In this document: in pieces, positions 11,696 to 23,900 of the stretch
How positions within the stretch are numbered: the stretch's first letter is position 1
How the letters are laid out: each line of letters starts with the position of its first letter
Assembly: GCA_914767715.1 (NCBI GenBank)
Contig: OU612066.1
Span: forward strand, 37,114,283-37,178,282
From: Membranipora membranacea
Lineage: Eukaryota; Bryozoa; Gymnolaemata; Cheilostomatida; Membraniporidae
Direction of reading: 5' to 3'
Length of the DNA stretch: 64,000 bases
Program-made: the position numbers and the translations under genes
Notes under the pieces: generated by a model
Told to the model about the DNA's origin: nothing
Database searches by the model: none
The model's input: only the letters and a program-made list of their open reading frames with translations

Positions 11696-12443
11696 AGGGC
11701 AGCCAAGGTTTCGCAGCAATGCATTAATGGGTAGCAAATAGTGTGCTGGGCAGCATCAGCTTTGTGCATTACGCGACACACTGATGACGTGATATACTAT
11801 TGCATGTATATCTCTGATCGATAGAGAGTGAATTAATTCACTTAGCTTGAGTGCAGCTGAAATTCAGTATTTAGGAGACGTATGGATGATTACCCAAACT
11901 TTTAGATATACACTTATCATTTTCTCATTCTTTGTTAAAATATTCTGATTTATATTTAGAAAATCTGATATCACCTTTTAACAGTTTTAGAAGAGCATTT
12001 AGCACATGTTTTTGACAAGAAAAGTGACATCGAAACTGTGTATTGCTAGCCTAAGCTCAGAAGAGAGAACTAATAATGCAGAGCTAGGTAAATCTGTTTC
12101 GATCATGTCAGTTTGATAAAATTAAAGTTGTCCTCTCTTTCAGCCAAATGTAGGTGGTCAATATTTGCGACAGAAGCTCTATCGATCAGAGATACACATA
12201 CTAATAGTGTAATCTCGAAATCAGTGTGATTACGCGATGCAAAACTCAAAGTAGTTGCTGACTCTAAGCTGGGTAACACTTCAGTGTAGGGGAGGTTCCA
12301 AGACTTTGCTGTAATAATTATAGAGCACAGGCTAAATAATAACAGGAACAGGAAACTGCTATGTGGTATTCTCTTTTAGCTGAGTTTGAGTACCTGCTAT
12401 TAATCAATGGCCATCAATGAGAAGTTGTTTGAAACCTTGCCCT
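11696..12443. mobile_element. TTAA-flanked MITE, copy in unit B, carrying a nested element
   Basis: Same MITE as in unit A, bounded by TTAA at 11692-11695 and 12444-12447. It has lost an 83-bp interior segment relative to unit A (a CTG flanks both sides of the missing stretch in unit A). It is interrupted by the 452-bp TIR element at 11777-12228. Confidence 0.75.
11777..12228. mobile_element. 452-bp non-autonomous DNA transposon with ~50-bp TIRs and 9-bp target duplication
   Basis: The ends start CACACTGAT and are imperfect inverted repeats for about 50 bp, ending in the shared block ATCTCTGATCGATAGAG. Direct copies of ATTACGCGA flank it at 11768-11776 and 12229-12237. Unit A has a single ATTACGCGA at about 5819 with no insert. 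A 9-bp duplication with long TIRs is typical of Mutator-like elements. There is no transposase frame. Confidence 0.88.
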
Positions 12444-12890
12444 TTAATAAACAGTGATCACTAGGCAGACGCTCTACACACTGAGCTATTCAGCCAATCA
12501 CGGAAATCCGTGGTCTGTGATTGCTTATATACGCCACTGCTGCAAGCTTCCATAATGTGGGACTATTCATCAGTCAGTGTAGTTGAGGAGAGGTAGTACA
12601 ATATTCAGCAGTTCACATTTTTTCTTCATTTTCAATAACATAGGTAATAGGGGACTCTTGGGTCAATGAACTTCCTCATTACTTGGGTGGTATAAACCAA
12701 ACAAGGTTTTTAATATGTTAGTGTTAGTTTTTAGAATCAAATAAAATGACAGTAGTAGTGTAAGAAAAACAATTTTCAGGTATATCAAACAATATATTGT
12801 AGCTTTAAATTGTGTCGGTGAAAGTTTAGGCTCTCAATGTTTATCCGTACATGTACAGGGGTGTGTTTGTGATTACAATGTGAAAGTTAC

Positions 12891-14836
12891 TCATTTTGAA
12901 CATACAACACAGGAAAGCGCAGATTTGTCAGACTTGTAAGGAGGACAGCCGAGAACAGCATCATCGCCAGAGCACAATGCTTCCACAGTATGTAAGACTG
13001 CAGCATGTGTTCTGGGACTTGTCGATGATGCTGGCTCAGATCTCTCATCCACACACACATAGTTTCCACGTCCTCGGCCGTTTGCGTACTGGACGTTTAT
13101 TTGACTGTCAGGACCATGTTCAAGTTCTGACATAACGTAGCCCCTGTACTCAAGATTCCAGCTACTGCTTGGACATCTTGTCTTACCAGGTATCATTATT
13201 AATGTCACTCTTTGCTTAGTTTCACAGGCTACACAAGGTACACGAAGATAGCTCAGCGACTTGCCCTCTACGTTTGGACTTTCTATGTACAGAACAGTAC
13301 GGAGACTCGACGTAGTGGCAGGAACTCTGTAGGAGCTGTAATCAGGATCTTCTGGGAGACATTGGTAGTTTGATCCTCCCCCTGACGATAAATAATCCGG
13401 CCCTGCCATCTGACCTTTATATATCATCGTAGAGGAATTGGGGCATGCAAGGCGCCCCCATCTTATGAAGGTTGCTCCACCATAAGTTGGTAAACTCATT
13501 GAGAGCTGTGTCCATTCTGAAAACAGGGTCATTTTCATGCTGCAAAGCTGTGCGAAATCTTTTCATACCTAGTAAAAAATTTAAACCGCCTACCTAGATT
13601 ATCTGAGGAAAACATAACTTGGTTTACTGTCTCATTGTGGCTGTCACACCACAAATAACCAAAATAGTCCAATGATGCTAATTACAGTTAATCACATACC
13701 TTTTGTGACCGTCTCATTGATGATGTCACGTAGAAGTTCTAATGATGTAAAATCCTTTCCATCTCTACCATCAGTCCCATCTTTACCCTACAAGCAAGAT
13801 GGGATGCAATGTTGAACTAGTTCACCGCACATACTACAAATTGCTCATCCACTCACTATAATAATTACATTGCTTGCTGCTGAAACATTTCAACCTTTAC
13901 AAAACAAGGTTTATTTACCTTTTCATGACAAAATTGACATTTAGCATCTCAAATTGTATGCTTCCTTGTTGGAGTGTATTTGTTTGTATGAATACTCTTA
14001 GTTTGGTAACAATATGACCAATCGGCTGTGAGTTCTTAAACTTTTAAGGTAACGGCCAACAACCAGCATCGGAAATTGCAAGTCGGCCGATTATAGCTTG
14101 TAAGGTCACATCGGTCAGTCGGTTGATACTAACCGGAGCTCCCGGAGGTCCAGTAACACCTGGGGGTCCTCTCAGTAAACTCTTCAGCTGGTCTGAGTCC
14201 GTAGAGATTATCTCTCTTTTGGTTCTTTTCTCTTCCTGGCCAGAAGTTGATATCTGAGCTGTTTTTGTCTCACCAGGAGTTAGTAAAGTGCAGCTCTGTG
14301 TACGTAACAATTATCAAATATCAAATTTAAACACTATTTTATCGATTCCTTCAAATAGTCCAAATACCTGAAACTTTTCCCTCCTTCCATTGTAAGTAGA
14401 GCGTCGGGAAGGGAGAATTGAAGCTCCCCATTTCAGCTCATCTTCAAGAAAGCCACCTTATTCAATGACACTGAAGGTGGTTTAGGAGTTGGAATATGGG
14501 CTATTAGCGGTATGAAATTAATCAGTAGGGTAGTATCTTATTGAAAAATATGAAAAGTTAATGTTCACAGAAGCGAGGAGTCTGTGCAAATGATCTTTGA
14601 CAGTGGAGAAGGAAAGGAAGGGATTATTTTGGCTCAGTAGGTCAAAGAAGTCTGTTCAGCACTCTTACCTGCTTCAGGCTGTCGATGTCCCCTCTCAGAC
14701 TATTGTTTATATAGTTTTGCATCATCCATCCGTAGGATAGACAGCATATCACAGCAATATTTAATACAACACTGGAAATAGCGAACCCAGTCGCTCTATG
14801 ACTCCAACACTGTGACTGTTTCTTCTCTGTAACCAT
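12891..14836 (-). CDS. Type II membrane short-chain collagen C4-like protein, intact copy B (347 aa)
   Basis: Exons 14836-14669, 14295-14134, 13787-13700 and 13516-12891 join in phases 0, 0 and 1. Residues 1-16 form a basic cytosolic tail. About 17-37 is a hydrophobic signal anchor (FAISSVVLNIAVICCLSYG), followed by NYINNS with an N-glycosylation sequon. Exon 2 has a furin-type basic site (EEKRTKR) and ends in the first Gly-X-Y triplets (GPPGVTGPPGAP). Exon 3 continues the repeat (GKDGTDGRDGKD) and a short helical linker. Exon 4 is the cysteine-rich domain known from sponge/cnidarian/mollusc short-chain collagen C4-like proteins: YGGATFIRWGRLACP, SGGGSNYQCLPEDP, PCVACET, NYVCVDERSE, CPPY and SCVVC. 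It probably acts at the cell surface or is shed after cleavage; ligand and role are unknown. The start ATG opens a classic type II anchor. No regulatory site is obvious. Confidence 0.85.
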
Positions 14837-16969
14837 TCTTACTTAATATGAGAAACTATTCGCTTGCTCCTTCCAAGTACCACACATATATGTTAAGTGA
14901 CTTTGTTATGTTGTTTTGAACATTGAACTGTGAATGTTATGATGATAAGATTGTTTTCTTTACACAAGCATCATCATGCTGATACCAGACAGACTGCAAC
15001 TCAAAATAGAGTTGGGTAGCCTTGCACGCGCCCCCTAATTTCACCGTATGACAAGGCTATATTTTAGTGGTAAGTCTTATCGTTGGATTACTGGTCTCAG
15101 CTCGGTTGCAACATTTAGATATCGTTTCCCCTTGACTTCTTTACTGTTTTGAGACATTTTGTTTGTTGGCATTCAAGCATTCAACTCATCAAGGTTCTGC
15201 CTCGTCTGGGATACTGACTTAAGAACCGACTGTTCCACATTCTTGATTTTCGTTCTGGCTGTAGTTAATCCTTATTTAATGTTCTTCCAATCCTCAATTT
15301 TCTTTTATTTAAATTCTCATATTTGCGATTGAAATCGATGCAAAACAATGTCCTACAGTAACCGCAAAGAACAAAATAGCCAGCATAGTAAAGTAAACCC
15401 CCTTGCCCTGGCTCTGCCTCAGATCGGCCTTTGAAAATCCCGGCCCGCTGCACTTGAAAATACCTGCAACAAAGATAATTTCTGCAAAAAATTATTGCAG
15501 GTCAAAATGTTGAGGTCATTCTTTCGCTTTTAAGTACTTGGATATGAATTAATTTATGTAGAATAGCCTAATTGGAAATAATTTATAAACATTTCAAAGA
15601 CAAGAGCCTCTAAAAGCAGGGCAGAAGCTGGACACAGGTGTCCTTCCCTCTGATAAATACTCCATATCAATTCCAGAAGAATTTCAAGCAAAAAATTCAT
15701 GAATTTGATTGTGTTTTATTTTACTGGATTCTTTAGGTTTTACCTCATGGTGGTAGCATGGTGACTGTCCAGGACGACTTCTTATGTAGACGCTACCAGA
15801 GTATCCCCTTTTAGAGATAAGGGATAGATATCAGTTTGTGTTGTATCATAGTTACCACAAACTCAATAGATGTCCAAATTGACCATTAACTCATGCACAA
15901 TTAATAAGTCCAGTTATTGAAAACTCTCTAAAATACTTTATTTATGTCTGTTAAAAGTCAAAGTTAAAACACAGTCAAAACTGTATAAGTCAAAACTCAA
16001 CTAAATGTGAGTGTAAAACTCAATTAACTGACTAACTCTGAATATCAAAGTTCTCATTTATATAGGCAGCGGTCACAACACCGGGTCTACATGGGCACAC
16101 AATCAAAAAGTACAAATCATATATAATGGTCTGATAACAACATAGTTATATCACAATGGATCAAGCCATTTGTTGAACTATAAAATTAAAGTTTTATATA
16201 TTATTTTCTTGGGTAAGGATGCAGGATGAACAGAACAGGTAATTTGTTTTGGTATAAAGGCTTTTGTCCGGCAGCTGACTTCTCATTAAAAGTTAATGTT
16301 GTTACGTCAGGATCCATCCAGCTGGTGGCTCTAACTAGGATATGTACAAAGAGAATACAGAAACTTCTTTGTTCAATCCACAACAGATTTTTGAGATTAC
16401 TAGGGGATTTCTGTAATTTTGAGTGCTGGTTAAAAATCTGGGAATCCACAAAAAAAAGAAGTTTTTGGTAGGTAGTAATTCCCATGCTTTTAAACTCCCA
16501 TGATATTTAAACTCAGTTGGTAAAAATTAATATTGAGTTGACAGACTGCCTGTTTAACAGCGTATGACATAACTGACTAGTTATTATATCCCTTCGTCCA
16601 GGCACTAGTTGATTTCGGTCCATCATAAAGGCTTATTGCCCTCACCAATACCTTGGCTGATTCCTGTGCTGAATGCATCCATAAAGCCATGTTTAAACTC
16701 CCACAGTATCTCTTAGCACAGAGCCCCAAACCAACCAATTAAATCAACTGTGAACTGTGTTGGCAGTATTTGTGTGGAGGATGCACACAATATTTTGTTG
16801 AGCGGTTCCAAGCTGAATAAAGATCCAATGTGAAAATCTATCATTTGCTCTTGCTACTGAATGTGAGCAGAATTTTTTAGAATGTGACCGATGGAATTAT
16901 CTGGGAAATCCCAGACGCTTTGTTGAGGTCAACTAATAGGACAAGAACAACCTTTCAGAAATTGCAATT

Positions 16970-17150
16970 TGCGCCATTTTGTTCTCAATTTTTAGGCAGG
17001 TTTAAGCAAACAGGGGGCCCAACAAGTCCCAGTAGTCAGTGGACTGCAGTTGGGTTCGAACCAACAACCTTCAACATTGGAAGTTGAAGGAATGGTGCTC
17101 TAACCAGGGCTGCATCCTAGTATACAGCCACACCGTCCTAGCCGGGCCAC
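16970..17150 (-). mobile_element. tRNA-derived SINE (unit B copy)
   Basis: Unit B counterpart of the SINE at 10805-10990, with the same B-box-like GGTTCGAACCC (minus) and the CCACTGACTACTGGG body. The plus-strand ORF across it is spurious. Confidence 0.7.
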
Positions 17151-17620
17151 TCATCTGACCACAAGTTACATAATACACTGGCCTATTTCATTCACTCTCA
17201 ATAAGATGTAAATAACGATATCAGATAATGTATGTTTATTTGATTGACATTGACAATTTTGTAGCAGTATGAATGGACAGTCAATCATCAAACTCCATTC
17301 AACAATAGGGAGCTTAGCAGAAATTTGTTATTGAAAATAATCAAAGTGTGTCAATTATAGATGCAATAATAATAATAATCATAATAATAATAATAAAAAT
17401 ATTAATTATCAATATTAATCAGTTATTATCTATGGTGTCAACGATCCATTCCTCATTTAGCACAAATTGTACTGAGGCCAAATTAACTAAACATTCTTTA
17501 GCCCCTACAAATCTATAATTTCCTCTTTTTCTAATTCAGCTTAATAGTTTTTTCACCAAAAAATTAAGCCTTATCTGCTAAAGCTCCTTCTGAAACCACA
17601 TCATTGATATACAGGCAGCT

Positions 17621-18055
17621 GATTAAGGTGCTGTCGTGTGGATTAAAAGTAGAACATTATGTCATACTTAATCCAATCAGGGAGAATTATTCCTGATCCA
17701 CGCCAAGCATGTTGATTGTATGATGAGATAGCTCACAACAAACAAAATCCACAGCCAGCCCTTAATGGCGTTCGGGATTGCGAATGCGGCCGTTGGGCAG
17801 CTGTGGATAGAGTTATCTGAGTTTTTTTTCAGGAATGACCTCAACTTGGCCAATGATTGTAATGTAAAATGATATGTGATTTTTTTTTCAGTTATCACTT
17901 CTGTTGTGACCCCTCATGCCAGCCTAATTAATTCAAATCGAAATTGCAGTGCTGACAGTTGCCATGCTGCATATCTAGGTTGACTGCTTTATTCTTTTGG
18001 CTTGTAAGCTTTCACCGAAGACTCTCCTCCAAAACCCAGCCAATTCAATTTTTAG
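17621..18055. other. Intergenic, no recognised content
   Basis: Lies just beyond the right end of the duplication. No exon with credible splice sites and no repeat structure was recognised. Confidence 0.45.
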
Positions 18056-18205
18056 GGACCAAAATTGCTCTCTAGGCTTTGTCAGCCGGGGCCTCCCAAA
18101 CCCCCAACTGTGTTTGCTACGCTGCACAGGATGGCAGAGTCACAATTAAACCTAGAAATCCCTTTGGCTCTAACCAACTGAGCCACCTCCTCACACAGCT
18201 TCATG
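18056..18205 (-). mobile_element. tRNA-like SINE fragment
   Basis: The minus strand contains TGGCTCAGTTGGTTAGAGCC (18185-18166), an A-box-like block. The B-box region is degenerate. The 3' flank is not alignable by eye to the other SINEs here. Confidence 0.5.
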
Positions 18206-18360
18206 ATAATTACAGTACTTGAAAGTTTTCAATATATGTCTACTGTCACAGCGCACGCACTCCTTTGACTTTCCATCGGAAGCATACAATATATATGTCA
18301 ACAGAATAAACATATCTAGCAACCTCTTGATCTGGAAATAATATTTAAGATGGTACTTAA

Positions 18361-18737
18361 AGGGCAACCAAGGTTTCAAACAACTTCTCATTGATGGCCA
18401 TTGATTAATAGCAGATTGCACCTTCTGCATGGGGAAAAAGACAAAATATAATTCGGATGATTATTCAGCCAGAATTCTTGTGAAACATTTCTTCCATCAG
18501 GTACTCGAACTCAGCTAAAAGAGAATACCACATAGCAGTTTCCTGTTCCTGTTATTATTTAGCCTGTGCTCTATAATTATAACAGCAAAGTCTTGGAACC
18601 TCCCCTAAACTGAAGTGTTACCCAGCTTAGAGTCAGCAACTACTTCGAGTTTTGCATCGTGTAATGCACAAAGCTGATGCTGCCCAGCACATTATTTGCT
18701 ACCCATTAATGCATTGCTGTGAAACCTTGGTTGCCCT
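18361..18737. mobile_element. TTAA-flanked MITE, third copy (inverted, 377 bp)
   Basis: Starts AGGGCAACCAAGGTTTC and ends in its reverse complement GAAACCTTGGTTGCCCT, with TTAA at 18357-18360 and 18738-18741. Its interior is the reverse complement of the MITE in units A and B (for example the shared GCAGATTGCACCTTCTGCAT block). This solo, cleaner copy lets the element's ends be defined. Confidence 0.85.
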
Positions 18738-19099
18738 TTAAAGTCAAGTTGACTATATTTCTAAACAAGAACAAACAAAACTGCGATGTTTCAAGACTAT
18801 AGAAAGCTTAAATTGTAACAGAAATCTTTTGTCTGCAGCTTCAGTGATGCCCGTACCATCAGGTGAACCTACATTATGTTTTTGCACAGGGTGTTTGGCT
18901 GGACCAATGAGGGTAACATGATTACCTTTCATAATTACTGTACTCAGTGAAAACTATAGGAAATAGACCATATAAAACCTGTTCATCGAATGTTTAAAAT
19001 TATGCAAAAATGACAGAAACCTGTCTACCCTAAATGGTCAATGGTGAGAGTTTTATACTAGTTTTGCTGTTGTTGCTATTTGGTGTGAATATGATACAA

Positions 19100-19483
19100 A
19101 AGTACTCTTAAGGAGATTTGTAAATAGTTTTGGCCAAAAGCCTATGATCTATTCCATATCATTGATTAAAATTTTACATATTTTCACCAATTGACAAAAA
19201 TCATTCATTTTACGAGGTTATGTTTAAGTATTAATTAAACCAAAATATTATGATGAAGTCGATCCATAAGAATACATTTCACCTGTTTTGAAATTTCTAG
19301 CAATCATCCTGACTCCTGCCAATCAGCATTTACAAAAACAGTGTTTCTACCTCATTTCCACACTAAACTGACACGAAGTCATCAAATCAAGATTTTGTTC
19401 AAGTATTAATTTTCAGTAGCTAGGCAGCTTTCCAACTGGATATGTTATGTTGATATTCGGATCGGTCTTTGTCATTACCTTAA
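19100..19483. mobile_element. Single arm of the large foldback element family
   Basis: The sequence from 'gcctatgatct' to 'cattaccttaa' aligns by eye with the right arm of the 1.37-kb palindrome at 59404-60774 (shared blocks include CACCTGTTTTGAAATTTCT and GATATTCGGATCGGTCTTTG). It ends at TTAA (19480-19483) as that element does. No opposite arm follows. Confidence 0.75.
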
Positions 19484-19870
19484 AGCTGAGTTTACACAGA
19501 GGAAACTTGCAACCTGGAAGCTTTGAGAAACCTGTGGAAGCTTGTAGTGGAAACTTTCAGTTGCCCATCCGTTTTCACACTGGAACCCATCTGCGCTTGA
19601 TAGTGTTATGAATGAATGCAAACTGATGCTAGGGCAGAACAGACAGATTCTTTTGAATCATTTTGATTGGTGGAATAATTAAGCCACACCCAGTTGCCAA
19701 CAACAGTTGCTTGAAATGCAGCACTGCTGCATTCTGGTAACTGTGGCTAAAATTGGTTGCCCGCGCCTGAATTTTAAGACACTAGTGTGTTTACACAGCC
19801 GCAACTAGTTGCTTGCCAATCTGCAGTCATGAAGAAACTAAGAAATCTCCTATGTTTAAACGAAGCTTAA
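19480..19870. mobile_element. Possible small TIR element
   Basis: The left edge (AAAGCTGAGTTTACACAGAGGA) and the reverse complement of the right edge (TAAGCTTCGTTTAAACATAGGA) are imperfect inverted repeats of about 20 bp. There is no target duplication that I can define. It abuts the foldback arm. Confidence 0.4.
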
Positions 19871-20928
19871 AGTAGCAGACAACCACAAAAGTTATATTTT
19901 GATATTTGATGTGGAATGATGTACAAAATTTGCAATTTATAAATAGAAACTAAATTAAAAGATTTTAATTATTTTAATTGCAAACTCTCGTCCACCATTT
20001 TGTTTCAGTTAGAGACATACCTCATGTGATTGGCCAAGTGTTAATACTCCCAAAATAAATATTATTGGAAAAAGTGTAATGTGTAAAAGTGTTCGTCTTT
20101 TTAATTAAAGCAGTTATGTTTTCTTCATTTTCAATCTAGATACATAAACAGGCATCTCAATTACAAAATCATCCCGGAAAACAATATTGTTGCTTTCAAT
20201 AAAAAGAGAGTTACTCATTTCTATGAGAATATAAACAAAATATAGCTCCCCATTTAAATTCAGTTTATTGCAGCCATTAGGGTTGAGGACTGCCCTGTGG
20301 TGCAGAAGCAGAGCTTATACCTTGGATTATCATAGTATGTTGCCTATCTGTGAAGGCAAATTGCAAGTGGATTCATATTTAGTGGTGCCAGGGTTGTATG
20401 CTACTTTAAGAGAAATATGAACATGCTGGAAATGGACATACCCAATTTGCTAAAGATGGCTAAAAGACCGCTATAGATATATGATTTGACAATTGATAAA
20501 GACAATCATTTTCGAATTGACAGGCTACGCTACTATGATAATGATTTCGACAAATACTGTTCCGAGTATAAGGGCGGCGATATAACCATCTTGTTATATG
20601 TTATGAAAATGAAAATGAAAATGATGCAGAAATTAGCAATCAGAAAAATGATTTATGGTTTGAACATTTACAGGGATGAACTGCAGTATGTAATTTATTC
20701 TTAGGAAAAATCTCATGCAGCCCAGCTGTGCTAATACAAGGGTCTCATTGTGGGAGATGGTTAAGCCGGTCAAATATGGTCAATTACAATTTATGATTGA
20801 TTGGTAATGCAAAGGTCAAGAATCTGTCTGTTTTCACCATTATTGAAAACATAACTCAATGAGAGATTGAAGAGCAAACACCATCACAAATTAAGGTTCT
20901 GCAAACGGTATTGTGGTGGCGGAGTGGT

Positions 20929-20952
20929 ATGGACAAGAATTTGCAGCAATGA
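20929..20952 (+). promoter_or_regulatory. Seven-codon upstream ORF overlapping the transporter start
   Basis: ATG at 20929 opens MDKNLQQ and stops at TGA 20950-20952. The stop shares bases with the main ATG at 20949-20951 (ATGA overlap). If the transcript starts upstream of 20929, this arrangement would favour translation control by termination-reinitiation or leaky scanning. The transcription start is not known. Confidence 0.5.
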
Positions 20953-23900
20953 ATGGCGAAAGTGCTAGGTATGTTACAGTATTCATTACAACATATTTTT
21001 AGTGACTTTATTTACATTAATTTTATTCACGAAAATGTTCTACATACTATATAACTTTGCTAGTCAATTGGGAAAAAGAAGCATCATTATCCAAGTCTTC
21101 AAGAAGCAATTGAATCTCAATTTTGTTGAATAGATATAAAATTGATCATAGTAAGGCGTCATTCCATTTTATATCTTGTCATTTTTGTGAGAGTTAAAAT
21201 AAATCTTATCTTAAATGGCAGTGATATAGTTAGCAAGCTCGGGCAACAGAAAAAAGCCTCTTAAGTCTATACAAGGTGTTTCAAAATCAAGTTGAAAACT
21301 GCAAGTTTGAAAACTCTATTTTTTTAACAATTTATATATATATATATATATAAATATATCATTGTTACATGATCCTGTCAAAATTATAAATTATGTAACA
21401 CGATACAATATTTGTCATTAGTCTGCTAATGCATCAACTTTAAAGAAAATAATTGCAAATTCACTAGGTCATCAATGAAATAGGAAAAATGTCCGGGAAT
21501 GATTCTTCCTGATGGAACAGCCTTTTTAAATATTTACTGGGAGGTTGCTAGGACATGATTTTGAATAATATTGCTTTTGCTAAAGTTACCCTCTCAGCAA
21601 CCTTCAACTCATAAATGGTATGTGTCAATACTGGTACTGTCTGCCCAAATAAATTCTCTTGATAATATTCACCTCTCGAGAGCAGCCTATACTTTTCATG
21701 TTTGATTATCGAATTGGTTAATTAGATCTTTTACTCCGTGATTAGATGTCGTTTTTATTTTTATTTTTTGCCCATTTATCACTATTCTCTGGTTAATCTC
21801 CTTAATATATTCAGGATTATTTTCAGTGTACCACCAATTTAACATAATAAATATTGTAGCATCCCTGAGGTTCATTAATCAATAAATAAATATAATCATA
21901 AATATTGACAACAAATATCTAATCCCTAATGATCGGGTAATCAAAAACTGCATTAACTGACATTTATCATCAATTAGTAACCTGAGTAGTATATGAAAAG
22001 TCTAACATATCGTTTATTGATGGGATATTCTGTGGTCTCATCAGTGATAATAAAGTGTGAGAAGGTTATAAATATTGAAACTTATTGTAGGACACTTGAA
22101 TCAAAAATGTTTTGTGCCAAAGAAAATGTATGGAAATTTCTTTTGAATTTTTTTGTTAAACTGCAGCATCATCTCTTATTATTATTTTAGAACCCCACTC
22201 CTCTCCTCTTCTAAAGATGAGCCAGATGAGACAACTAACATCTGCTGTAACACACACCTCGCCCACGGCTCAAAGATTGCAAAGACAATACTCTGGATGA
22301 CAGTATGGATGGCTTTGGTATGGTAGACGGTACAATTTGAGAGAATTTATTGTTTGCTTAATTCCTTTGCTAATGACGCGAAGCAGACTTGCACAGATTT
22401 TGCTGTATATCTTTGATGAAATCATAATCACTGCCCATTAAGCTAGATTCACAGCTTGAATATCATGTTTCAATACCAAGAAAAGACATTGTCATGATGC
22501 TGCCAGACACACAGTTCACACCATGGATCATTTTAGTAAATCGTGCAAATACATTTCTATCTTACAATGGCCACAATTGCAATTACAAACCTGATTGTTC
22601 ACAACTTGTTGCCCAAGTAACCTCACAAAATTATGCCCAAATGGTACACATATAATGATTCAAAACAGAAACTATGTGAGCAGAATATATATATTTTCAC
22701 ACAGGGAGCATTTACAGAAATAGTCGGCCCAGTACTACCAGAATTGATGGCTCAGATGGACTCAGACTATGAGGGCATTATCAGGGCTAATGCAATGAGA
22801 GGAGCAGGACTTGCTGCTGGAAGTATAGCTGGTAAGATCTATTCTATGATGTTTTGATTTATTTCTGTTTGCAGATTTCTAATTTAAGGATTCCAAGACT
22901 CTACAAATTCAAGTCTAGAGTGTCCTCCTGTTTCGGTTTATAAGTCAAAGTTAAATACCCTTACTCTGCAACAAACGCCTTGTAACTTTATATTCAAATT
23001 AGTACTGAGAGAATTAAAATTTGATTAATCACCGTCAATACGTGGTTATCGGAGAATTACTCAAGATCAAAATCGAGATTTTTTAGTGACTTGACTAACT
23101 CACTGTACATAACAATCTCATGATGTGGAACTTACATAAGGTGCTGCTGATTTCTTCGGATACTCGTACAGTATATCTGAAAACTTATCCAGAGGATTTC
23201 CATCCATTGAGATGACATTTTCATGTCTTCAAATTTGCCATTTTGCGATAATGAGTGGTTTGAGCTAGTGACAACTTGGGTTGACATTCTTTGCTGTGTT
23301 GCACTATTATATTGCAACGATTTGATGCTTGCGCAAATCATTGGACCAACAATTGAACCTTTAAAATTTCAATATACATTCTGTTTGTGGGGTAATGGAG
23401 ATCATGCTTGAATTTCAGGTATATAATAATGACCACCATTCAGGTCGTTCTTGAAAGCTGCATCCACCACATGAATGTTGAAGCTAGTATCATTCTCTAG
23501 TACCCGCATGTCGCGACAAAATCTTTCGACACCATGTACTGAGTATCTTGAAAATTTCAAAGTTAATCTCGAATTACATAGGGATCAAAATATGCATCAA
23601 ACTGACTCATGTCACACAAACATACTCTCATGAATGCACATGTATCCTTTGGGTCTTTGCTCAACAGTAGATTTGATTCAATCATTAAATCTCACACAAA
23701 TTTAAGTAGATTTAATCAAGAAAACTCTAACTCTTGTGTTATGTCACCTTAAAAGATTTCGCCATCTCACCATCACTGAAAAGAATGGGCTAATGGTGTT
23801 AAATAGCAACCCTGTTTTTCACTACTTGTATTTCCACACATCCGTACCAATGCATTACTACTACACTATATACAGTTTTCTGAGCTCTTATTTATGCCTC

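Larger units (their letters stand above)
11494..17620. repeat. Segmental tandem duplication, right unit (unit B)
   Basis: Second copy of the ~6-kb unit. Compared with unit A it has gained a 452-bp TIR element (11777-12228), lost 83 bp within the MITE (near 12396, between CTG microhomologies), and lost about 50 bp near 15340. It lacks the 34-bp palindromic insertion of unit A. Its collagen gene is intact. Confidence 0.93.

Noticed and set aside
12887-13135. ORFs on both strands overlapping the collagen last exon
   Set aside because: They are frame shadows of exon 13516-12891, which has the recognisable cysteine-rich domain.
16201-17087. Opposite-strand ORFs in unit B (16201-16485, 16226-16471, 16884-17087)
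   Set aside because: No family resemblance. Unit A has different frame lengths at the same place, and the last one crosses a SINE.
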